A DNA stretch of 64,000 nt. Origin: Gemmatimonadetes bacterium T265 (GTDB lineage: Bacteria; Gemmatimonadota; Gemmatimonadetes; Gemmatimonadales; Gemmatimonadaceae). How positions within the stretch are numbered: position 1 is the first letter of the stretch; every line of letters begins with the position of its first letter. A program made the translations under genes and the position numbers. Shown one piece after another: positions 28,350 to 37,974 of the stretch. A model generated the notes under the pieces. It made no database searches. It worked only from the letters and a program-made list of their open reading frames with translations, and had not been told where the DNA came from. The stretch is from the NCBI GenBank assembly GCA_019973575.1, contig BPUI01000001.1, positions 868,001-932,000 on the forward strand. Reading direction: 5' to 3'.

Positions 28350-29666
28350 ATGCCCCCGCGTTCATCCGGCCGGCGCGCCCCGGCGCGCAGCAGCGCCCCG
28401 CCCGCGTCAGTCTCCGACGAGCTCCGGGCCAAGGTGCTCGCCGTCCACGCCCGGCTCTGCGCCGAGTACCGCTGCCCAATCGGCTACTTCCACGACCTCG
28501 ACCCGCTGAGCGAGCTGATCTCGTCCCTGCTCTCACACCGGACGAAGAACGCCGACTCGGGGCGCGCCTTCAAACAACTCCGCCGCGCCTTCCCCACCTG
28601 GGCCGCCGTGCGCGACGCCCCGGTCGAGGCGGTGCGTGAGGCGATCCGTCCCGCGACCTGGCCCGAGCTCAAAGCGCCCCGCATCCAGGCCACGCTGCGC
28701 GAGATCGCCTCGCGGCTCGGGGGCGCCGCGACGTCGGGCGAAACCGCTCGAGACGACCCGTTGAGCGACGACGCGCTCGACTTTCTCGGTGCGCTCCCCG
28801 TACACGAGGCCCGCGACTGGCTCGAGTCGATTACCGGCGTCGGCCCGAAGACCAGCGCCGCCGTCCTCTCCTTCTCCCGTCTGCGCATCCCCGCCCTCCC
28901 CGTCGACAGCCACCACCACCGCGTCGCCGTCCGGCTCGGTCTCATCCCCGAGCACGTCGACGTCGGCCCCGCGCACGCATGGCTTGAGGCGCAGCTCCCG
29001 CCCGACTGGGACGCGCAGCAGGTCTACGACAATCACGAAGTGCTGATGCTGCACGGCCAGCGCGTGTGCTTCTGGCGCGACCCCGCGTGCGCGCGCTGCG
29101 TCGTGCTCGACCTCTGCCCGACCGGGCAGGCGCGCCTGGACGTCGCCCCAACGAACGCGGAGCCCGGGCGCGCGGAGGCCGCCGGAACGCCCCTTGCCCC
29201 CGAGCAGCGCCCCGCCCCGGACGCCCGGGGCGTGCTCGCCTTCGACTTTGACGCGGCCGACGCCGCAGGAGCTGCTCCCATGCCCGTTCATCCGCATCCC
29301 GGCGCCGGCCCCGCCCCCGAGCGCGGCGACCACAACCCCGACGGCGCGCAGGAGTCCGCCGCAGGCGCGAGCGCTGCAGGCACCGGCCACATGCCCGGCC
29401 CTGGCGACGGCGACACCGGCGGCGCCTCGGCCTTCGCCCACGGCACCCACGGCAAGGGCGACTCCCGCGAGGTGCTGAACGATGAGAAGGCCGTCGACAG
29501 CGGCGACCGCGAGTCGAGCCGCCGCGGCGGTGCCGGCCCGGACGACGCGCCCGACCCGGCGAAGTTCGCCAAGCAGCTCGACGGCCGCATGGGCGGCGCC
29601 GGCTGGGGGAGCGAGAGCGTCGGCGGCTCGGCGGTCGACCGCCGGCACGACGAGAAGAAGGACTGA
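28350..29666 (+). CDS. Endonuclease III-like DNA glycosylase with long acidic tail
   Basis: HhH-GPD base-excision protein. Residues about 20-260 match EndoIII: HRTKNADS, the HhH ITGVGPKTSA with Lys167, catalytic-type Asp186 in PVDSHHHRVAVRLGL, and the 4Fe-4S loop C240-x6-C247-x2-C250-x5-C256. Both catalytic residues are present, so a bifunctional glycosylase/lyase is plausible; PVDSHHHR differs from the usual PVDTHxxR. Residues 260-438 are a Gly/Ala/Asp-rich low-complexity tail with no match to EndoIII. A separate gene starting at ATG 29281 cannot be excluded, but no stop intervenes. Confidence 0.8.
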   Translation: MPPRSSGRRAPARSSAPPASVSDELRAKVLAVHARLCAEYRCPIGYFHDLDPLSELISSLLSHRTKNADSGRAFKQLRRAFPTWAAVRDAPVEAVREAIRPATWPELKAPRIQATLREIASRLGGAATSGETARDDPLSDDALDFLGALPVHEARDWLESITGVGPKTSAAVLSFSRLRIPALPVDSHHHRVAVRLGLIPEHVDVGPAHAWLEAQLPPDWDAQQVYDNHEVLMLHGQRVCFWRDPACARCVVLDLCPTGQARLDVAPTNAEPGRAEAAGTPLAPEQRPAPDARGVLAFDFDAADAAGAAPMPVHPHPGAGPAPERGDHNPDGAQESAAGASAAGTGHMPGPGDGDTGGASAFAHGTHGKGDSREVLNDEKAVDSGDRESSRRGGAGPDDAPDPAKFAKQLDGRMGGAGWGSESVGGSAVDRRHDEKKD

Positions 29667-29687
29667 GCCGGCGTCGGTGCGCGGGGC

Positions 29688-30155
29688 GTGCGCGGCGAGG
29701 TCATCCCGTACGCCGAGATGTGCCGCCGCGAGCGCGCCCCGCGCCTCCGCCGGGGCATGAACTTCGGCCTCGACGGCGACCACTCTGTGCTGCTCACCAC
29801 GCGCCGCGCACTCGGCGCGCCGTACCACGACACCTTTTCGCCGGGGAACCGCCGCGTCGTCTACCGCGGCCACGACGCCCCGCGCCGCGTCGAAGCGACG
29901 GCCGACCCCGCGCACCTCGACCAGCCCGCGGCCACCGTCACCGGGCGCCCGACACAGAACGCCCGCTTCATGGCGGCCGCGCAAGGCTTTCGCGCCGGCG
30001 CGCGTGACCCCGAACGCGTCCGCCTCTACGAGAAGCTCGAGGTTGGCGTCTGGGAGGACCTCGGCGTCTTCCACCTCGTCGACGGCTGGACCGAGCACGA
30101 CGGCCGCCGCACCGTGTTCAAGTTCGCCCTCGAGCTCGCGGACGAGTACGCGTGA
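29688..30155 (+). CDS. Small protein with possible SRA/YDG (PUA-like) fold
   Basis: A 155-aa protein of no firmly recognised family. The middle VVYRGHDAPR...TQNARFM and the end VWEDLGVFHLVDGWTEHDG...VFKFAL follow the order seen in SRA/YDG-like domains of HNH endonucleases (YxG..GDQ..N, then a strand with Y-x-G-x-F/Y-x-V-x-x-W and a terminal FxF/L strand). SRA domains read modified cytosines. It starts 21 bases after the glycosylase gene and overlaps the next gene by 4 bases. The fold assignment is a low-confidence inference. Confidence 0.45.
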   Translation: MRGEVIPYAEMCRRERAPRLRRGMNFGLDGDHSVLLTTRRALGAPYHDTFSPGNRRVVYRGHDAPRRVEATADPAHLDQPAATVTGRPTQNARFMAAAQGFRAGARDPERVRLYEKLEVGVWEDLGVFHLVDGWTEHDGRRTVFKFALELADEYA

Positions 30156-30640
30156 GACGACCGACCGCGGCCGCGTGCGCCCTCGCGCTCGCCGCGTGCA
30201 CGCACACCCCCCGCGCCGACGCCGCCGTCCAGGGCGCAGCCGTGCGCGAGCTCTTCTTCACGCGCGAGCATGCCCGCCAACTCGTCCTCTGGACCGACCG
30301 CAACGAGCCCGGCCCCACGTTCGACGTGATCGGCGAGCACGACGCGCACCCCGACGTCGTCGCGGTCGCCACGGCCGTCCCGACCTCCGTGGTCCCGGTG
30401 CACGCGGCCGATCTCGCGCGCCTCTTCCGCACCCATCCCGACGGCTGGGCCGCGTTCTACACCGCCTACCCCGGGTCGCCCGGCCTCGTCGAGCTCGCAC
30501 GCCCGGCGTGGAGCGGCGACACGCTCGCGACTGTGGTCGTCGGGCGCGCCTGCGGCGAACACTGCCTGAACGCGTGGCGCGTGACGGTGCGTGACGGACG
30601 CGTGGTCGCGACCGCGCCACTCCGCGTCCCGAAGTCGTAG
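30152..30640 (+). CDS. Putative lipoprotein of unknown function
   Basis: A 162-aa protein whose start GTG overlaps the previous stop (GTGA). Its N-terminus MRRPTAAACALALAAC has a lipobox-like LAAC at residues 13-16. The mature part is mixed alpha/beta, with HPDVVAVATAVPTSVVPVHAADLARLF in the middle and one Cys pair (RACGEHC). I recognise no family. Confidence 0.6.
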   Translation: MRRPTAAACALALAACTHTPRADAAVQGAAVRELFFTREHARQLVLWTDRNEPGPTFDVIGEHDAHPDVVAVATAVPTSVVPVHAADLARLFRTHPDGWAAFYTAYPGSPGLVELARPAWSGDTLATVVVGRACGEHCLNAWRVTVRDGRVVATAPLRVPKS

Positions 30641-30776
30641 CGGCGGCGCACGGGTAGCGCCCGCGCGCCCGGCAGGGGAACTTGAGCGGGCGCGACACCG
30701 ACCGCGCGGCGCCCTCGTACGGAGAACGCCGCGGCCCGGACCGGTCCGCCCGCGCGTCCCTCCCCCTCCCGCCTCC

Positions 30777-31754
30777 ATGACCGAACTGGCGATCGACGTC
30801 CGCCACGTGGTCAAGCGCTACGCCGAACACACGGCCGTGCGCGACCTCTCGCTGCAGGTGCCGCGCGGCACCGTCTACGGCCTGCTCGGCCCGAACGGCG
30901 CCGGCAAGACCACGACCATCCGCATGCTCCTCGACGTCATCCGCCCGGACAGCGGCAGCATCGCGCTGTTCGGGCGGCCGAACGGCGAGGCGGGCGTGCT
31001 CGACCGCGTCGGCTACCTGCCCGAGGAGCGCGGGCTCTACAAGAAGATGCAGGTGCGGCGCGTGCTCCGCTTCCTCGCCGAACTCAAGGGGGTGCCCGCG
31101 GCGGAGGCCGACCGGCGCATCGACGAGTGGCTTGAGCGCCTCTCGCTCAAGACGCCCGAGAAGGACTGGGGCGAGCAGAAGGTCGACGAGCTCTCGCGCG
31201 GGATGCAGCAGAAGGTGCAGTTCATCGGCACCCTCCTGCACGACCCCGACCTCGTCATCCTCGACGAGCCCTTCTCGGGACTCGACCCGGTGAACGCGCA
31301 GGCGTTGAAGGACACCGTCGTCGAGCTGCACCGGCGCGGCAAGACGGTGATCTTCTCGACGCACCTGATGGACAACGCCGAGCGACTCTGCGACGCGGTG
31401 TGCATCATCGCGCGCGGCGAGAAGGTGCTCGACGGCGGCGTGCAGGAGGTGAAGCGGGCGCACGGCGGCCGCCAGGTCGCGTTAGGCATCGACCGCGCGG
31501 CGATGAACGGCGCCGGCCCGGCGGTCGACGCGGTGCTCGCCGACCGCGCGCTCGTCGCCAGGGCCGACGACCAGAACCGCTTCCTCGAGCTGGAGCTGGC
31601 GCCGGGCGCGGACCCGCAGGCGCTCCTCCGGCGCCTCGTCGGCGCGGGCGCGGCGATCACGCGCTTCGAACTCGTGCAGCCGTCGCTGCACCAGATCTTC
31701 CTCGAGCGGGTCGGCGCGACGGGCGTCGAGCCCGGCATGAGCGGGCAGGGCTGA
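30777..31754 (+). CDS. ABC transporter ATP-binding protein (NatA-like)
   Basis: ATPase of 325 aa. Walker A GPNGAGKTTT (Lys44), Q-loop region YLPEERGLY (typical of NatA/YhaQ proteins), signature LSRGMQQKVQF, Walker B LVILDEPFSGLDP, H-loop STHLMDNAERLC. The last 100 residues are the extra domain of this subfamily, ending HQIFLERVG. The permease gene starts 4 bases after its stop; the two form an ABC-2 exporter, possibly for Na+ or small toxic compounds. The TTA codon of GTTAGGC 31481-31487 lies in it. Confidence 0.92.
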   Translation: MTELAIDVRHVVKRYAEHTAVRDLSLQVPRGTVYGLLGPNGAGKTTTIRMLLDVIRPDSGSIALFGRPNGEAGVLDRVGYLPEERGLYKKMQVRRVLRFLAELKGVPAAEADRRIDEWLERLSLKTPEKDWGEQKVDELSRGMQQKVQFIGTLLHDPDLVILDEPFSGLDPVNAQALKDTVVELHRRGKTVIFSTHLMDNAERLCDAVCIIARGEKVLDGGVQEVKRAHGGRQVALGIDRAAMNGAGPAVDAVLADRALVARADDQNRFLELELAPGADPQALLRRLVGAGAAITRFELVQPSLHQIFLERVGATGVEPGMSGQG

Positions 31755-31758
31755 GCCG

Positions 31759-33102
31759 ATGCACAAACTCCTCGTCGTCGTGAAGCGCGAGTTCCTCGAG
31801 CGCGTGCGCACGCGCGCGTTCCTCATCACGACCCTGCTCGGCCCGGTGTTCTTTGCCGCGTTGATGATCTTCCCGGCCTGGCTCGCGCTGCGCCAGAAGG
31901 GGTCCGACACCGTCGCCGCGGTCACCGTGCTCGACGCGACCGGCACCCGCGTGGGCGACCGCGTCGCGCGCGCGCTGGCCGACTCGTTGCCCGCCGGCGC
32001 GCCCGCGTCGTCCCGCCCCGTCGTCCAGCACGTCGCCCCCGCCGAGCTCCCCGCCGCCGAGCGGGCCGCGACCGCCGCCGTGGTCCGCAAGGAGCGCCAA
32101 GGGGTGCTCGTGCTCGACTCGGCGACCACCGCCGGCCGCAGCGCGCGCTACGCGGGGCGCAACGCGTCGTCGATGGCCGACGTGCAGCACCTGCGGGACG
32201 TCGTGCGCCGCGAGGTGCTCACCGCGCGCCTCGAGCAGGCCGGCTTCCCGGCCGACCGCGTCGCGCCGATCGCGGGCGCGCGCCTGCACCTGTCGGCCAC
32301 GTCGATCACCGACAGCGGCGCGGGCGGCGGCGGCGGGGTCGGCAGCGCGATCGTCGCGATGGTCGTCGCGTTTCTCCTCTACATGACCATCCTGCTCTAC
32401 GGGCAGAACGTGCTCCGCAGCGTGATCGAGGAGAAGACGACCCGCGTGGCCGAGGTCATCGTGGCCAGCGTGAGGCCCGACGTGCTCATGGCGGGCAAGG
32501 TGTTCGGCGTCGGCGCGGTCGGGCTGCTGCAGCAGCTCATCTGGTTCGGCGGCGCCGCGGCGGTCGCCGTCTACGTGATGCCGTTCCTGCACCTCGGCGA
32601 ACGGGCCGGCGCCGCCGGCGCGGCGGCCCAGGCGGCGCAGGCCGCCGACGCGACGACCTCGTTCGTGATGCCCGAGATCTCGTTCGCGGTCGTCGCGTCG
32701 GCGGTGCTCTTCTTCCTGCTCGGCTACCTGCTCTACTCCGCGCTGTTCGCGGCGGCGGGCGCGATGGTGAACAGCGATCAGGAGGCGCAGCAGGCCGCGT
32801 TCCCCGTGATGCTGCCGCTCATCGGCAGTGCGGTGTTCATCCAGACCGTCGTGCAGAACCCCGAGGCCGGCGTCTCGCGCTTCATGGCCTGGTTCCCGCT
32901 CACCGCGCCCGTGCTCATGCCGATGCGCATGGCCCTCGTCAGCACCACGCCGCTCGAGGTCGGGCTCGTCGTCCTCGGCCTCGTCGCGACGGTGCTCGCC
33001 GCGCTCTGGCTCGCCGCGCGGATCTACCGCGTCGGGCTGCTGATGTACGGCAAGCGCCCGTCGGTCGGCGAGCTCGCGCGCTGGGTGCGGCAGGCGGCGT
33101 GA
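31759..33102 (+). CDS. ABC-2 type permease (NatB-like)
   Basis: A 447-aa membrane subunit. It opens with KREFLERVRTRAFLITTLLGPVFF (first helix), followed by a large extracytoplasmic domain of about 160 residues. Five helices come after position 195, including the VIEEKTTRVAEVIVASVRP motif that defines NatB/CcmB-like ABC-2 proteins. It pairs with the preceding ATPase. Confidence 0.9.
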   Translation: MHKLLVVVKREFLERVRTRAFLITTLLGPVFFAALMIFPAWLALRQKGSDTVAAVTVLDATGTRVGDRVARALADSLPAGAPASSRPVVQHVAPAELPAAERAATAAVVRKERQGVLVLDSATTAGRSARYAGRNASSMADVQHLRDVVRREVLTARLEQAGFPADRVAPIAGARLHLSATSITDSGAGGGGGVGSAIVAMVVAFLLYMTILLYGQNVLRSVIEEKTTRVAEVIVASVRPDVLMAGKVFGVGAVGLLQQLIWFGGAAAVAVYVMPFLHLGERAGAAGAAAQAAQAADATTSFVMPEISFAVVASAVLFFLLGYLLYSALFAAAGAMVNSDQEAQQAAFPVMLPLIGSAVFIQTVVQNPEAGVSRFMAWFPLTAPVLMPMRMALVSTTPLEVGLVVLGLVATVLAALWLAARIYRVGLLMYGKRPSVGELARWVRQAA

Positions 33103-33116
33103 GCCGCCGTTAGGCG

Positions 33117-34451
33117 CTACTTGGCCAGGAGTACCCGCTGCGTGAGGCCGGGCTTCGTGCCGAGCACGAGGTCGGAGGTGAGGGTCGTGCTGCCGGGCGT
33201 ATCGAGAAAAACCATGATCGTCCCCGTCGGGTACCCGCTGTACGGGCCACCACAGTCGGGGGCGACCGTGCTCGAGAAGTAGCACCACGTGCCCTTGGCC
33301 GCGATCTCGCTCATCTGCGTCGTCGCGCACACGTCGTTCGGCGACTGGAAGTAGCACATGATCCGCGCCCTCCCGACCTCGCGCACCTTGTGGGTCCACG
33401 CGCCGTTCGTGTTCACCGAATCGGTCAGCATGATGCGCGTCTTCACGCCGATCGTACCGTCGCTGTTGTAGCAGAACGCGTTCGGCGCGTTGCCGCGGCG
33501 GTTGCACAGGCTGATCATGGCCTGGTTGGCCGCGAAAATGAGGTACGCGGAGTCCGACTGCGCCGGGTCGGAGTTGGGAGGGGTCGGCCTCGCGACCCAC
33601 GGCTGCTTCACGTCGCCGACCGCGGCCTGGTTGCCGCTGCAGTACGCGGTACCCTCCGCGCCGCCGAGTGCGTACGCGAACGTGTACAGCGCCGCCGTCC
33701 CGGAGCCGGCCCCCGAGTAGTCGACGGGCTCCCAATTGGCATGACTGTAAAACTTACCGGTGTACCCCGACGGCGCGGCCCCGGACGGCGGCGTCTGGTT
33801 CATCCAGTAACTCTTCTTCGCGCCGGGCGGCAGCACGATGAACGTCCGACCGGGCAGCGACGCGTATTTCGTGGACGAGATGTCCCAGAAGTCGAAGTCG
33901 GGGGCAAACGCGCCGACCGATGAGTACCGGGTGTCGTACGTGACGCCCTCTTCGTAAAACCGCGTGTAGTTGATCGCGATCGGACGGACGCAGTTCCCGC
34001 CGTTCACGTTGGCGATCCACGCCGTCGCGCTCCGGCGCACGGTGTGCCCCACGCCGCCGACGACGCCGGGGACCGCCGCCTGCGCGGTCACGGTGAACGC
34101 GTACGTCTCCGAGTTCCACGACGACGTCGCGATCGCCCGCGTCGTCGGGCTGTACGTGACGGGGACGACGTCCTGGGCCTGCACCTGCACGGGCTGCCCG
34201 CCCGAGAGGTTTAGCGCGGCGACCTGCTGCGCGGCCCCCTGCACGGCACTCAGGCCGTCGAGCGTGTGGTACTGCTGGTAGCGCGCCGCGGCCAGCGCCG
34301 CCGCGTCGGCCGCGGTCTGTACCTCCGCGCCGGCGTAGTACATCCGCCCGAGGTCGACGGCGAGGGCCATCGCGCCGATGACCGCGGTGAGCATGACGCA
34401 GACGAACGGCATCGTCACGCCGCGCCGGCCGCCGAAATAGTCGCGTCGCAT
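33117..34451 (-). CDS. tadG: TadG-like pilus assembly/minor pseudopilin protein
   Basis: A 444-aa protein ending the Tad locus. The N-terminus RRGVTMPFVCVMLTAVIGAMALAVDLGRMYYAGAEVQTAADAAALAAA (residues about 9-58) is the Tad/TadG N-terminal domain (PF13400). A large extracytoplasmic region contains several Cys, likely disulphides. It lacks an obvious vWA MIDAS motif. The ATG overlaps the tadC stop by one base (TGATG). Confidence 0.85.
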   Translation of the reverse strand: MRRDYFGGRRGVTMPFVCVMLTAVIGAMALAVDLGRMYYAGAEVQTAADAAALAAARYQQYHTLDGLSAVQGAAQQVAALNLSGGQPVQVQAQDVVPVTYSPTTRAIATSSWNSETYAFTVTAQAAVPGVVGGVGHTVRRSATAWIANVNGGNCVRPIAINYTRFYEEGVTYDTRYSSVGAFAPDFDFWDISSTKYASLPGRTFIVLPPGAKKSYWMNQTPPSGAAPSGYTGKFYSHANWEPVDYSGAGSGTAALYTFAYALGGAEGTAYCSGNQAAVGDVKQPWVARPTPPNSDPAQSDSAYLIFAANQAMISLCNRRGNAPNAFCYNSDGTIGVKTRIMLTDSVNTNGAWTHKVREVGRARIMCYFQSPNDVCATTQMSEIAAKGTWCYFSSTVAPDCGGPYSGYPTGTIMVFLDTPGSTTLTSDLVLGTKPGLTQRVLLAK

Positions 34452-35425
34452 CAGTTTTGACCGTTCGCGATCATGCTCAGCACCGCGGGGCCGAGCACGA
34501 TGATGAAGAAGGCGGGGAGGAGGAACGTCACGAGGGGGATCATCATCTTCACGCTCGCCTGCGCGGCACGCTTTTCGGCCAGCTGCCGGCGCCGCGAGCG
34601 GAGCGACTCGCCGTGGATGCGCAGCACCCGCGCGAGCGAAGTCCCGAGCCGCTCGGCCTGGATCATCGTCGAGACGACCGCGCGCATGTCGTCGACGCCG
34701 GTGCGCACGACGAGCGTGCGGAGCGCCTCGTCGCGCGGCAGACCCGCGCCCACGCGGCGCGTCACGCTCTCGAGCTCCGCGGCCAGAATGGGGTGCGACG
34801 GCGCGAGCTCGCGCGCCACGCGCACGAGCGCGGCGTCGAGCCCCACGCCCGCCTCGAGGCAGACGATCAGGAGGTCGAGCGCGTCGGGGATCGCGAGCGT
34901 GAGCGCCGTCCGCCGCGTCCCCGCCTTGCGGTCGAGCATGGCCGACGGCAGCGTCAGCCCCGCGAGCAGGCCCATCCCGAGCGCGACCGGCGCGGGCGTC
35001 GCACCGCCCGCGGGGCCGGCCTGCAGTCCCGTCGCGAGCATCACGAGGAGCGGCCCCAGGACGGGGGCGAGCACGCGCGCGGCGGCGTAGTAGAGCACCG
35101 CGTCGGGCTCGTGGTACCCGGCCTGCGCCAGCCGGTCGAGCGTCGCCTTGTTCGTGCGGACCGCGGGCGGCAGCACGCGCGCGAGGAACGCTGCGGCCCG
35201 TGCGCGCGCGCCGTTCGGGTTCGCGTCGCCCGCCTCGCCCCCGTCGCCGGTGAGCGCGCGGAGGGCGTTCGCCTCGGGACGCCGCGCGAGGCGCGCGCGC
35301 ACGGCGCGACGCGCGCCCTGCGCGACCCAGACGCACGCGGCGCCCGCGACGGCGAAGACCGCGGCCCCGATGCAGAGCGCCGCGACCCACCAGGGCGCGG
35401 CGTACGGGACGGACTCGGGGCGCAC
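34451..35425 (-). CDS. tadC: Tad pilus inner-membrane platform protein TadC
   Basis: Type II secretion F-family protein of 324 aa. Helices lie near residues 15-35, 120-165 and at the C-terminus. The core LAIPDALDLLIVCLEAGVGLDAALVRVA and the RAERLGTSLARVLRIHGESLRSRRRQLAEKRA segment are typical of T2SSF proteins of Tad systems. It pairs with TadB, starting 2 bases after the tadB stop. Confidence 0.88.
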   Translation of the reverse strand: MRPESVPYAAPWWVAALCIGAAVFAVAGAACVWVAQGARRAVRARLARRPEANALRALTGDGGEAGDANPNGARARAAAFLARVLPPAVRTNKATLDRLAQAGYHEPDAVLYYAAARVLAPVLGPLLVMLATGLQAGPAGGATPAPVALGMGLLAGLTLPSAMLDRKAGTRRTALTLAIPDALDLLIVCLEAGVGLDAALVRVARELAPSHPILAAELESVTRRVGAGLPRDEALRTLVVRTGVDDMRAVVSTMIQAERLGTSLARVLRIHGESLRSRRRQLAEKRAAQASVKMMIPLVTFLLPAFFIIVLGPAVLSMIANGQN

Positions 35426-35426
35426 G

Positions 35427-36395
35427 TCAGAGCTCCACGTCGCCCAGCTTGCGCATCACGAAGTAGCCGCCGAGCGAGAGCGACGCGGACGTGATGAGCA
35501 GCAGGCGGCCGAACGGGGTCGAGACCAGGGGCTGCATGTACGGCCGGTTGAGCCAGTACAGCAGCGCGAACAGCGACACCGGCAGCATCGCGAGCACGAT
35601 CGCGCTCATGCGCGGCTCCGCGGTGAGCGCGGCGACGCGCCCGCGGAACGCGGCGCGGTCGCGCACGAGCGCGGCGAGGTCGGCGAGCAGCTCGGCGAGG
35701 TTGCCGCCCGTCTCGCGCTGCACGAGCACGGCGGTGACGAACATCCGCACGTCGGGCGTCCCCACGCGGTCGGCCATCGCGGCGAGCGCGGGGCGCGTCT
35801 CGACGCCGAGCCGCTGCTCGTCGCGCACGCGCGCGAGCTCGGGGCCTAACGGCGCGGGCACCTCGCCCGCCGCGAACTCGAGCGCGGCCGGGAACGAGTA
35901 GCCCGCCTTGAGCGAGTTGACGATCGCGTCGAGCGCCTCGGGCAGCTGCGCCTCGAAGCTCGCGACCCGCGTCTTGGCGAGGCGGAAGAGGAGCAGCCAC
36001 GGCGCGCCCGCGGCGAGGGCGGCGAGCGCGAGCCCGCCGGCCGCGCCCGCGACGAAGTCGCCGACGGCGAGCCCCGTCGAGCCCGCCGCGGCCGTCGCGA
36101 GCACGAACTCGCCCACCGTGCGCTCGACGCCGGCCCGGCGCAGCGCCTCGGCGATGCGGGCCGTGCCCTTCCACGGCGTCAGCAGGCGCTCGAGCAGCGC
36201 GAAGCCGCTCAGGCGGTCGGCGCCGCGCAGCAGGCGCACCGAGCCCTCGGCGACGGCCGCGCCGGGCAGGGGCGCCGCGAGGCGCGCGCGCACCGCCCGG
36301 ACGGCGGCGAGGCGCTTGCGGTCCGCAAAGAGGGCCCCGCCGGCGACGAGGCCGAACGTGCCGAGGAAGACGAGCGCGAGCGCGAGCGGGAGCAT
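35427..36395 (-). CDS. tadB: Tad pilus inner-membrane platform protein TadB
   Basis: A 322-aa T2SSF protein. LPEALDAIVNSLKAGYSFPAALEFAA and the RETGGNLAELLADLAALVRDRAAFRGRVAALTAE motif (family G-N-L-A-x-x-L) are clear. Helices lie at the N-terminus, near residue 115 and at the C-terminus. Together with TadC it forms the membrane platform beneath the TadA motor. Confidence 0.88.
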   Translation of the reverse strand: MLPLALALVFLGTFGLVAGGALFADRKRLAAVRAVRARLAAPLPGAAVAEGSVRLLRGADRLSGFALLERLLTPWKGTARIAEALRRAGVERTVGEFVLATAAAGSTGLAVGDFVAGAAGGLALAALAAGAPWLLLFRLAKTRVASFEAQLPEALDAIVNSLKAGYSFPAALEFAAGEVPAPLGPELARVRDEQRLGVETRPALAAMADRVGTPDVRMFVTAVLVQRETGGNLAELLADLAALVRDRAAFRGRVAALTAEPRMSAIVLAMLPVSLFALLYWLNRPYMQPLVSTPFGRLLLITSASLSLGGYFVMRKLGDVEL

Positions 36396-36409
36396 GGGAG
36401 CCTAACGCC

Positions 36410-37960
36410 TCACGGGAGCTCGAAGAGGTAGCCCGGCAGGTCGGCCCCGGCCGCCTTGAGCTTCTCGGCGAACATCGGGCGCACGCCGCTCGCCTCGAAT
36501 TTGCCGAGCACCTTGCCCTCGGGACTCAGCCCCGAGCGGCGGAAGCGGAAGATCTCCTGCGCCGAGATCATGTCGCCCTCCATGCCCGTGACCTCGGTGA
36601 CGCTCATGACGCGGCGCGTACCGTCGGCCTGCCGCGACACCTGCACGATCACGTTCACCGCGGACGCGATCTGCTCGCGCACCGCGCGCGTGGGCAGGTT
36701 CGTGCCCGAGAACAGCACCATCACCTCCAGGCGCGAGATCGCGTCGCGCGGCGTGTTGGCGTGCACGGTCGTCATCGAGCCCTCGTGGCCGGTGTTCATC
36801 GCCTGCAGCATGTCGATCGCCTCGCCCGAGCGCGTCTCGCCGACGATGATCCGGTCGGGGCGCATGCGGAGCGCGTTCTTGACGAGGTCGCGCGCGCTCA
36901 CCTCGCCGCGCCCCTCGCTGTTGGGCGGCCGCGTCTCCAGCCGCACCACGTGCGCCTGCTGCAGCCGCAGCTCGGCCGCGTCCTCGATCGTCACCACGCG
37001 CTGGTCGTCGGGGATGAACGACGAGAGCGCGTTGAGCAGCGTCGTCTTCCCCGAGCCGGTGCCGCCCGAGACGAGCACGTTGAGCCGCGCCCGCACGCAG
37101 GACGCGAGCACGAAGAGCATGTTCTCGGTGAACGCGCCGAACCCGACGAGCTGCTCGGCCGTGATCGACGCGCCGAACCGCCGGATCGAGAGCACCGGGC
37201 CGTCGATCGCGAGCGGCGGGATCACCGCGTTGACGCGCGAGCCGTCCGGCAGGCGCGCGTCGACCATCGGGCTCGACTCGTCGACGCGGCGGCCGACGCG
37301 GCTCACGATGCGGTCGATCACCGCCATGAGGTGCGCGTCGTCGCGGAAGCGCGTCGCGACCTTGCTCAGCTTCCCGCCCTTTTCGACCCAGATGTCCTTC
37401 GCGCCGTTGATGAGGATGTCGCTCACCTTCGGGTCGCGGAAGAGCGGCTCGATGGGCCCGAGGCCTAACACCTCGTGGACCACCTGCTCGACGATCGACT
37501 CGCGCTCGGCCGTCGAGAGCGGCGTGCTCTCGGCGCGCAGGAACTCCGCGACGCCGCGGCGGACCTGCTCGGCCAGCAGGTGCTCGTCCTGTAGCTTCTC
37601 GAGCGCCTTCAGGTCGAGCCGGTCGACGAGCCGGCGGTGCAGCTCCGCCTTCAGCTGCTCGACCGCGCTCGGCGCGTCGGCCTGCGCTCGGCGCGCCTCG
37701 GCGGCGAGCGCCTCGACGCGGAGCGCGCCCTGGCCGCGCGCGCTCGGCGCCGACTCGTGGTCGGGCGCGGCCGGGGCGGGCTCGGGGTGGGCGGCGGGGG
37801 CGGGGTGGGCGGCGGGGGCGGGCGGCGCGGCCTCGGCGCTCACGACCGGCGCCGCGTCGACGACGGCCGCCGTCACCTCGGGCGGCGGCTCGGCGGCGGG
37901 CGGCGCGTCGGAGCCGGGCGTGTAGCCGCGCGTGAGGCGGTCGCGGATGGAATAGGGCAT
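36410..37960 (-). CDS. tadA: Tad pilus secretion ATPase TadA/CpaF
   Basis: Hexameric motor ATPase of 516 aa. The first 90 residues are a Pro/Ala-rich disordered leader, unusually long. A helical N-domain ([18 protein letters not shown]) precedes the catalytic part: [19 protein letters not shown], Walker [12 protein letters not shown], Walker B-type RPDRIIVGE, and the His-box [16 protein letters not shown] 37960 is chosen; the longer frame is a shadow of tadZ. Confidence 0.95.
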   Translation of the reverse strand: MPYSIRDRLTRGYTPGSDAPPAAEPPPEVTAAVVDAAPVVSAEAAPPAPAAHPAPAAHPEPAPAAPDHESAPSARGQGALRVEALAAEARRAQADAPSAVEQLKAELHRRLVDRLDLKALEKLQDEHLLAEQVRRGVAEFLRAESTPLSTAERESIVEQVVHEVLGLGPIEPLFRDPKVSDILINGAKDIWVEKGGKLSKVATRFRDDAHLMAVIDRIVSRVGRRVDESSPMVDARLPDGSRVNAVIPPLAIDGPVLSIRRFGASITAEQLVGFGAFTENMLFVLASCVRARLNVLVSGGTGSGKTTLLNALSSFIPDDQRVVTIEDAAELRLQQAHVVRLETRPPNSEGRGEVSARDLVKNALRMRPDRIIVGETRSGEAIDMLQAMNTGHEGSMTTVHANTPRDAISRLEVMVLFSGTNLPTRAVREQIASAVNVIVQVSRQADGTRRVMSVTEVTGMEGDMISAQEIFRFRRSGLSPEGKVLGKFEASGVRPMFAEKLKAAGADLPGYLFELP

Positions 37961-37974
37961 GGGGCGCCTCGCGC

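Noticed and set aside
31657-33735. Minus-strand 692-codon frame across the ABC permease and tadG
   Set aside because: Shadow frame rich in Arg, His, Asp and Gly; both real genes have strong motifs.
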